DNA from: Actinomucor elegans
Taxonomy: Eukaryota > Mucoromycota > Mucoromycetes > Mucorales > Mucoraceae
Direction: 5' to 3'
Length of the DNA stretch: 64,000 bases
NCBI GenBank assembly: GCA_026027325.1
Contig: JAMSLZ010000024.1
Location: forward strand, 1-64,000
A program made the position numbers and the translations under genes. The notes below the pieces were generated by a model that saw nothing but the letters and a program-made list of their open reading frames with translations, searched no databases and was not told where the DNA came from. The first letter of the stretch is position 1; every line of letters starts with the position of its first letter. Shown in pieces: positions 56,814-64,000 of this stretch.

Positions 56814-58264
56814 GCCTCGAAGCTTAAAACGTGTGTTTATTGTGTGTAGTACGCATAATATTGTTCTGTTTAGATCGGTTTGATACTAGCATATCAGGTG
56901 GTGATGTTGTTGAATGTTACAGGATCATGTATATGCTATTCATGCAATTATTCTTATCTAAAACATCTCTTTAGAGCCTTGTCAGTATCTTTTTTAGTAC
57001 CTTTTTTTTTAGTACCTTTTTTTTAGCGTCTAAAATGATTTGTGGTTTTTCTAGGTCTTGTATATTAAACGTTTGATTTTACATTACACGCGCTATGATC
57101 GCCATTTACTGAACGCTGATTTCATTGGCTAGTGGACAGTGGAATAATGATTTACCATGGCAGAAATACTTGATTATAAATATATAATTCGTTCGAGCTT
57201 TTCAAAAGAGACTTTTGGAATTTTGGAGTATTCATAGAAAAAAAAGCCATGCTTCCCGGTGAATGCATCTTTGGAAAGGCATAATTAATAAGGATTAAGC
57301 TCTAAATAATCCTGGCAGCATATCTTTTCTGGTCTTCCAGAGCTAAGCTTTACTTTAACTCCTTAAAGGAAAACATATACCATTCAAAATAACTTTAAAT
57401 TATCTATAGTTTTTGTTAACAATTCAAAGCGTAAAAACTGCTTCATTAGCTTGTATTTTATGATTACTATTTTCTGTATAAAATTCTAACTTCTGGATGT
57501 CAAATTTTCCAAAATAAAACAAAAAACAAAAGACATAAAAAATTAGTATCGCGCGCTCCTCAGCCCTAGGATCTCTCTACTGATCTTGGCTCATTGTCGC
57601 ATTAAGGGATTGATCTCTACTCAGATTGAGTTGTTACATCTAACAAAACCTTGATCTGACACTTAATGCAGTGATTGCAATTACACATATGTTAGTTTAT
57701 AATCTTCTAAAACCATGGGTTTTATTTTAAAAGCCTCAAAATTCCTTGATATGGTGTGATGGAAATGTTTTTTCCTAATAGTAGATATCTTTTGAAATCA
57801 AGAGCCCGACTATCATCAATGATCTTCGTTCTACATATCTACCATGTTACGGGTATTACCGATATATCGTCTGAACTATTTGCCACCAACGATAAGAATG
57901 AGGCATTAAAAAAAAACGTGTAAAAGATATGATACCGGTCAGCCGATAGCGTGAACGGTAAGGATATAATCGTTTCTAAAGGGACACATCTGTTGGTCAA
58001 TGTCATGTATTAAAGCTGTTTAATAACCTGATCGTCTGCAGCCTTGTTTGTTCATTTGATTCTCTTACTCTATCTTTGTGATCTGATTGATCAAGTATAT
58101 ATGTGTATATATATATATATATATAAACCGTTGCACTTACCATATTATCGGTATTGTCACACTGTAAGTTGATCTAGACTTGAATAGCCGTCGATCTATA
58201 AAATAGGAAAAAATTTATTGTTATCGCGCAGACACTTTTCTCCCTTTCTTTTTCATATCATATC
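56814..58264. other. Gene-free interval; arrestin-gene promoter at its end
   Basis: There is no supported gene. A direct repeat of TTTTTTAGTACC occurs at about 56990-57020, and a (TA)n run lies at about 58100-58124. The last about 80 bases are the arrestin-gene leader. Confidence 0.5.
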
Positions 58265-59478
58265 ATGTCACATCATATCAAAATACACGTAGAAAACGAT
58301 ACACTTGTACTGCGAGGCAGTCCCGAAGAATCAGTCGGCTGCGTATTGCGTGGGTGTTTAATATTGCAAGTAAAAGAAACTATCAAGGTTAAATCAATTA
58401 CAATGAATCTAACAGGCAAAATGAAAGTACAATGGAGTGAACGTAAGTAACAAAACAAGACAATTGCAGTGGTATTCAATTCATTTGTATAGGCAATCAT
58501 CAGCACAAAAAAGAACTTGTTATCTTAGAACATGGCTGGACTTTTTTGTCGAATCAGAAAAAACTTCACTTATTAACACCGAATGTGTATAAATACCCTT
58601 TCGAGTATGTTCTTCCAGGCAATCTGGCAGAATCCATTGATTCTAATTCGTACGGCTCTTTGTTGTACAAGCTCAAAGCGACAGTTGATAGGCCCGCTTT
58701 TTCACCTAATTTGATTGACCGGCAACTACTGCGTATTGTTCGCCAGTGTACACCTTCTTATCACTCATCTAATATTCCACTACAAATCGCAAATGAATGG
58801 GCCAGCAAAATAGATTACAAGATCACTGTTCCAAAGCGAGTGTTTAGCCGTGGTGAGCAAATCCCTATCGATTTTGTACTTAAACCCAAACTCAACTGTG
58901 ATCAACTACGCGTGCGTTACCTTTCCTGTTTTCTCAAAGAATACACCAGCTTTGTACTGGGTGGTACACACATTCACACAGAATCACGCATCATCCGCTT
59001 TTTTCGAGATGAAACTTGGCCTTCTCAAGGGTCACACTGGCACAAGTCCCAAAAGATGACTGTACCGCACTCGTTCGAATCCATCCAATGTGATCTCCAT
59101 AACCAGTTCTTCAAGATTGAACATAAGCTCAAGTTTACCATGTCCTTTATTAATCAACACGGCGACCTTGCTGAACTTAGAGCTACTATGCCTATTGAAA
59201 TCATCAACCAGCAGTTAGAACAACAAGAAAATGAGTTGCCTACCTATGAAAACGCGTGGCGATCGGTGTTGTATTCACCTGTACCTTATTTAGATTCAAC
59301 AAGTTACTCACCTATGGAAGACCCTTCTCCAAGCACACCCCATACAGTGATTGGTGGTGAAGACTATTTCGGTTATCAACCTCCAAATAACAGTGCTTGT
59401 TTATTGCCTTCTTATCATTCTGCCATCGTGACAGCGGATGATGATGGTCTACCAGCATATACTAGTGCAAGCCACTAA
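58265..59478 (+). CDS. Alpha-arrestin (arrestin-related trafficking adaptor)
   Basis: ART-type adaptors recruit a Rsp5/Nedd4-family ubiquitin ligase to plasma-membrane transporters for endocytosis. Two exons are 58265-58442 and 58493-59478, giving 387 residues. The arrestin N-domain begins with IKIHVENDTLVLRGSPEESV, then LRGCLILQVKETIKVKSITM (typical G-x-L-x-L-x-V-x-E-x-I-K). Next come the conserved YPFEYVLPGNLAESI and YGSLLYKLKATVDRP, and the C-domain from about residue 165. The C-terminal tail carries LPTYENAW, LLPSYHSA and LPAYTSA, which fit the LPxY variant of PY motifs that bind WW domains. Small soluble arrestin-fold proteins such as Rim8 relatives were considered, but the tail favours an ART. 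Confidence 0.9.
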
Positions 59479-61300
59479 GGCCCTGTTTTAATTCTTTGTA
59501 CATATACTAGTTGGCCTTATGCAAGTGTAAATAAACGTTTTTATTAAAGTGTATATATAAAGAGCGAACGGAAAGCATCCGTGCTTCGGATGGAAACCGC
59601 ACCGTGAGTCGGACTTTGCCATGAAATGGCCAGTTTTTCATTTCATTGTTTCTAGAATGATTATAATAATAATCAGGTCATCACCAAAAAGTATTTGAAG
59701 AAAAAAAAGAACATTATTCTTTATTGGCTATCGATACTTGAATTATTTCTAGTATTCAAATCACAAAACCTAGTCCACACCAGCAATGAGTCGAGGTAAT
59801 TCTTTAGTTTTCAGGCAAAATGTAATATATGTATATTGGTTTGGATAAGTTAAGTTGCAAGTCTATAATTTACCATAAGAGAGCAATAAAGACCAGTGCA
59901 TAATGGAAACCGGAATTTGAAATAGAGTCCTGGATTCTTGAGTTACAGAGCAAAATCACACCTACTTCAATGGTCGACTATGAAAAATTAATATTTTTCG
60001 GTGAAGATGTAAAACAAATATGTACTTGTCAACAAAATAACCTATTTGGCTATATAGTGATATAAGATGATGCTAGAGGTGGATATATGATTATGGTCGG
60101 CAAATGGTGCGGGAATACAAATGGTTGCTATGAAGCTTGATTGCAACCACAAAACTGAGCCTAGTTCAATAACAAACCGAGATATATCAATGAATCCCGG
60201 GAAAACTATAGAGGACAATGCATTGTTTTTCATAAATCAACTTTTATAACTGTAAGGTCGAATAGATGATTGTAAACTGTTGATTTATGCTGATAAGTGT
60301 AATGTCAATGTGTAACTGGTTCCCTATTCCAGTCGTAAAACCGCGGCTAAATCAACAAAAAAATCGAGATATATCTTTGGTTCTCAGGAAGAATATAGAA
60401 GAAGAAAAAAGACGCTCTCTTTGATGAAGTGGCTTTTATGATGACACATCAACTGAAGCTTGTATTGGAGAACTAAAAAAAAACAATACAACTTTTAGCT
60501 TCTCTCTCAAATTTGTGCACTACAGCTTATTCTGACTCTAATTTATTCTGAATCAAAAATTACATATAAAAAGACCATCGAAAGATAATCATAATAATTG
60601 AGTCATATACCAAGAATTGATTCAGACACAAGCCGTGTTACACTTTTTCTGAATAAATAAGAAAGTCTGTCAATGAAAATGAAAATTTAAAATCCTAAAA
60701 TGAGAAAAATTCTGTAAGTTGATTGAGAAAATACTTTGAGAAAAACTGAGAGAGAAAAATGAAAGAATTTTGCAGTTTTGACAGGAAAGGATCAACTTTA
60801 GGTAACCAAAATCAATGTGATCAAATACATGAAATTATTATTAAAAAAAAAAGAAAAAAAAAGAGAGCCCTTATTTCATGGTAGTTATTTCTTATCCTAC
60901 ATATCAATAATATTAGAAGCATAGCAATATAAGTAATGATGAAAACCTGCAAACCAGCAACAACAACAACAAAAAAAAGTTGACAAGCTCGCTGGTTCAT
61001 TAATTTTCGAAATTGATGGAGTTTGTATGTAGAATTACGATAAAAACGTGTTTGTAGTAATTTTGAGCTAATATATACATAAGTGGCTTGCCAAGTGAAT
61101 TCCTTAATAAATATTTGGGTATTAAGATTGGATTATGCAAATTAGAAATCTGAAGCTGCAGGTCCAATTTCAAATCACTATTACTACGTCATTAACAGTT
61201 ATTGGTCTTAAATATTAAATTTTCTCTGTGAATGAATACTACGTCATCACCTACCCCCTTCAACGCTATTTAAAACAATCGCGTTTTCTAATTCAATTTC
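59479..61300. other. Gene-free interval with hairpins near its start
   Basis: There is no supported gene. Compact hairpins lie at 59570-59632 (see findings). Around 60150-60420 two stretches share CGAGATATATC followed by a GG-A-A-TATAGA block, suggesting an old local duplication. Many A-rich runs occur at 60840-60980. Confidence 0.45.
59530..59535 (+). terminator. AATAAA polyadenylation signal of the arrestin gene
   Basis: A canonical hexamer lies 51 bases after the stop codon. Confidence 0.5.
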
Positions 61301-61791
61301 AAGCATGCTTATACCTGTTTACCCATCTCATTTCAGGATATCCTTACCAAACTCAGTTGTGGTATTTACAAAGCTGCCTTCCTTTACTGGTTCTACATGT
61401 TTTGATTTAGATAAGGTACATCTTATCGGTCAAAATATTACCAACCATGTATTCGAGATGCTAACTGTTACCATGGATAGATTACAACAAGGCTATTGGC
61501 ACAAAATGCAAGCCTACCGATGAAGAACTTGGGCTCAAGGGCTTCACGTCTGAAAAGCAGTGGCCATACACCTCTGAAATCTCCAAGGAATCACTGGTAA
61601 CCGTTGGTAAACTTGCCGAAGCCTCAAGGATAACTGTGTCAACCATTAATTGGGTGGAAAAAGAGTGGTTGAATGGATTGATATCCTTCTCTATATGGTC
61701 CTATTTTGTTCGTTCTTGCATCAGTGCAAGAACGAACAAAAGGCCCTCTTTTTTCACCCTAACTAAACGTCCGGCGCTCGGGTTGGAATAA
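61300..61791 (+). pseudogene. Two-frame coding relic of unknown identity
   Basis: One frame runs to about 61523 and contains FDLDKVHLIGQNITNHVFEM. From about 61471 another frame continues with AIGTKCKPTDEELGLKGFTS, then SEISKESLVTVGKLAEASRI and a TAA at 61789. The pieces look like one protein broken by a frameshift near 61480-61510. The family is not recognised. A perfect 17-bp inverted repeat lies within the second piece. Confidence 0.4.
61704..61741. repeat. Perfect 17-bp inverted repeat, 4-base loop
   Basis: The arms TTTTGTTCGTTCTTGCA and TGCAAGAACGAACAAAA are separated by TCAG. The palindrome is perfect and lies near the 3' end of the coding relic. Confidence 0.95.
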
Positions 61792-61990
61792 GGTCTCGGT
61801 CGCGAGGACCTTAATTTCTCATCATATTCTCAAGCAAGAACTTCATAGTAATGCTGGAACTTTAAGTCGTTTGTAAATAAATAAAAATAGAGACTTTTAC
61901 TACTATTTTCTCGTCGCAAACCAAAGCTGTACTATGTGAAAAAATGTGAATCCAAGTAAAATATGAGTTAATACATGCCAAATTTTATTT

Positions 61991-62073
61991 CCATGAATTC
62001 CCATGAATTTCCATGAATTTCCATGAATTTCCATGAATTTCCATGAATTTCCATGAATTTCCATGAATTTCCG
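61991..62073. repeat. Minisatellite, eight copies of a 10-bp unit
   Basis: The unit CCATGAATTT is repeated head to tail from 61991 to 62070. The first copy ends in C and a ninth partial copy is CCG. Only one base differs within the array, so it is probably young. Confidence 0.97.
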
Positions 62074-62902
62074 TGTTCCAATGAGAGTGAGCTGAAAGTA
62101 TATGGTATTGCAGGCTAACTTGAAATTCACTCATGGTGTTTCAAGACGATTCATCTTTGCCAGCCAATAAGCGACGTTTTTATTTAATTCTTCCTATCGC
62201 TAGGTCTCAACATATTTAATCTCGCATCTGATCCCTTCAACATGTTTATAATAAGATAATACATCTACTAGATTGTATTTAGGCTAAAGTGTAAATACAT
62301 TACAATAATCAGTTTCAACTCATTAAAACTATATTTTTAAATCTATAAATCTCTGATATATCTGAACTAATGATCGAAAGTCACATCTGATTAGCAACGC
62401 ATATTCAGAATGGGTTGTCGCATCTATTAAATGCTTTTGTTTAACATGGCATATTCAATATATTATATTTGTGAATAGTTACGAATTAAAGTATTCTGCT
62501 TAGCACGCCTCTCAGCCTACATTTTAATAGCTGAATTTTATTTTCTCATTTTTTCCCTCAACTTTTTCCAAAATATTTTCTCAATCAACCAACAAAACTA
62601 TTCTCATTTTAGAATTTAAAATTCTTATTTTAATTGAAAGAATTTTTCATTTATTTAGAAAAGTTTGTAGCCCGTGACGACTTTATGTTTTAAAGTTAAC
62701 GCTTAGGATAGCACATCATTATGAAAGCAAAGTGTCATTTTGCACCGAGTGAGCTTAAAAAAAAAAAGAAAGGATGTAACAGTAATGATATCATGACTAT
62801 TAATATCGCGGAACCAGTGGCGCACACAGCAATATAAAAAGGTCCTTTTGCAAGTCTTTTTTGTCTTTTTTACTTTTTCTACTTTATCAAAATCTTTTAA
62901 AA
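62074..62902. other. Gene-free interval and promoter of PMP3
   Basis: No gene is seen. A short dispersed motif (about 62375-62435) recurs near 3.03 kb and 42.7 kb. The sequence TATAAAAAGG at about 62834-62843 is a likely TATA box about 60 bases before the PMP3 start codon. Confidence 0.5.
62834..62843 (+). promoter_or_regulatory. TATA box of PMP3
   Basis: TATAAAAAGG is the only good TATA element close to the start, and a T-rich leader follows. Strong TATA elements fit a stress-induced, highly expressed small protein. Confidence 0.5.
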
Positions 62903-63253
62903 ATGGCTTTCACTGCTTCCGATATCATTAAAATTGTTGCTGGTAAGTGTGTTTATAGATGGTGCCTCTTGGCAAAAAGATATTGAATGCTTTGTGTGTA
63001 TAGCTGTCGTCTTGCCTCCTCTCGGTGTCTTCCTTGAAAGAGGTAAATAAAGTATATTAAAGTACGCGCTTCTAGTGCTTAAACAGGTTTTTGTTAGGTT
63101 GTAACTGTGACCTTGCTATCAACATTGCCTTGACCTGTCTTGGTTTCATTCCTGGAATTGGTAAGTACCTCTCTTTTGATTTGAGTAAGTTAGGGTATAC
63201 TGATACTTCCCTTCATCATAGTCCACGCTCTCTATATTATTCTCAAGTATTAA
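62903..63253 (+). CDS. PMP3: Plasma-membrane proteolipid 3 (UPF0057)
   Basis: This small two-helix membrane protein modulates plasma-membrane potential and cation sensitivity. Four short exons are 62903-62942, 63004-63042, 63098-63160 and 63222-63253, giving 57 residues, the family length. It begins MAFTASDIIKIVAAVVLPPL and shows GVFLERGCNCDLAINIALTC, then CLGFIPGIVHALYIILKY. These cover both helices and the conserved PPL-V-L-G and GFIPG-I-HA motifs. All junctions fall in phase 1. The protein is too short for ordinary ORF finders because it is spread over four exons. Confidence 0.95.
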
Positions 63254-63809
63254 ACAAGCATGCTTGGCCCTTTTTTTTAAACATAAATGTAGCATACTTT
63301 AATACATAATTATTTCTTTTCTATTTAACATGTATACCAATAAAACAATCTTGTTGTGACAAAAGTAAACCATTTATATTCGCCAACCTACGTCAAAAAG
63401 GAACGCTCTGTATCTTGAAACACAGGGATTTCTATGATCATACTACAGTGGAGAACTCGTTTAAAATGGCAAGTTTCCGTTTATACGGAACCTTGTTATA
63501 CACAAAAAAGTTGTGAAACCATCCCTACCTTGCTATCTGCATATTGTTTCTGAAACGTAGCATCCTTCAGAGAATTGTATCTGGTGCTTGGGCACCTTAT
63601 CAAAACAAGGATAAGCCTAGAAAAGGGACCATGTATGCATCCCAATAGATAAATGCTGCTTATTAATAAAACTGGATCTGTAAAATAAAAATAAAAATAA
63701 AAAAGCTTTAGTATGAAAATAATAGAGAAGGTGGACTTTTATTATGATTATGATTATGATTATATATTATACAGGTAAAATAGAAGTATATTATACAAAA
63801 ACCTATTAT
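63254..63809. other. Intergenic region
   Basis: There is no supported gene. It contains AATAAA at about 63339 after PMP3 and a short (GATTAT)n stretch at about 63743-63760. Confidence 0.5.
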
Positions 63810-64000
63810 TTATGAGCTATAGCTTTCTAAGAGCTGCTCAAATTCTCTTTCAGACTCTTGATCAGCAATTATGATTGCATCTCCCAATATATCGTTCACC
63901 AGTCTTGCTAATCCAATACTACTAGGTTTTATTGATTTCAGACGTTCGTCTTCTCTGATTCGAAGCGAATCGATGTCAACTGAAGTTCTAGGCGTATATT
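63810..64000 (-). CDS. C-terminal end of an unidentified protein (cut by window edge)
   Basis: An open minus-strand frame of 63 codons enters from the right edge and ends at a TAA at 63812-63810. It reads SVDIDSLRIREDERLKSIKP, SIGLARLVNDILGDAI and REFEQLLESYSS. The composition is charged and helical, clearly protein-like, but the family cannot be named from this fragment. Confidence 0.6.
   Translation of the reverse strand, partial: YTPRTSVDIDSLRIREDERLKSIKPSSIGLARLVNDILGDAIIIADQESEREFEQLLESYSS

Noticed and set aside
59595..59615. Resemblance of GCACCGTGAGTCGG to the 3' hairpin of a bacterial tracrRNA.
   Set aside because: Short chance similarity in a eukaryotic genome, with no Cas gene or repeat array present.

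Overview
The window is nuclear DNA of a fungus, most likely from the Mucoromycota (Mucor/Rhizopus/Phycomyces-like). The evidence is AT-rich intergenic DNA, many short introns (about 45-75 nt, GT...AG with TAG/CAG acceptors), conserved fungal housekeeping genes (TFIID subunit, eIF2B-alpha, cytosolic-type pyruvate carboxylase, vacuolar alpha-mannosidase, Pmp3), a carotenoid-oxygenase family protein, and decayed multi-copy sequences of a kind I associate with this group. The species call is inference. No bacterial operons, CRISPR arrays, rRNA genes or convincing intact tRNAs were seen.

Layout. 1-428 (-): 3' part of a TAF10-like gene running off the left edge. 429-3997: gene-free, with a decayed repeat copy. 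3998-5270 (+): eIF2B-alpha. 5708-8179 (+): Kar9/GAS2-type microtubule protein. 8567-12420 (+): pyruvate carboxylase with five introns. 12.4-22.6 kb: a 10-kb accessory or relic region. It holds broken coding blocks, one intact-looking spliced gene of unknown function (16526-17300), a transposon-type relic (17.4-17.9 kb), an F-box/LRR-like relic (19.5-20.8 kb), and the partner of the repeat at 0.9-1.7 kb. 22614-25019 (-): MATE transporter and an unknown protein with an internal repeat. 26832-28247 (+): Msp1 AAA ATPase. 29422-30071 (+): ribosomal protein eS26. 30338-34385 (+): Ams1 alpha-mannosidase. 34407-34937 (-): CoA-binding protein. 35176-35923 (+): C2H2 zinc-finger protein. 38934-41035 (-): GTPBP1-like GTPase. 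43277-44985 (+): M17 aminopeptidase. 45013-46020 (-): D-2-hydroxyacid dehydrogenase. 48348-48839 (+): secreted CAP/PR-1 protein. 49423-50231 (+): mitochondrial ribosomal protein mS35. 50250-51183 (-): secreted GH17 glucanase. 51451-52686 (+): tandem GNAT acetyltransferase pair. 54336-56780 (+): carotenoid-oxygenase-like protein. 58265-59478 (+): alpha-arrestin. 59.5-62.9 kb: repeats and relics. 62903-63253 (+): Pmp3. 63810-64000 (-): C-terminal end of a gene cut by the right edge.

The genes do not form one pathway. They are ordinary dispersed eukaryotic genes separated by 0.02-10 kb. Three convergent pairs have stop codons less than 30 bp apart, so their transcripts probably overlap. The most unusual gene is the carotenoid-oxygenase homologue: its frame is intact, but three of the four positions expected to hold iron-binding histidines carry Cys, Asn and Asn. 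Exon boundaries were worked out by hand from splice consensus, reading phase and remembered family conservation. Functional calls rest on recognised motifs, not on database searches.
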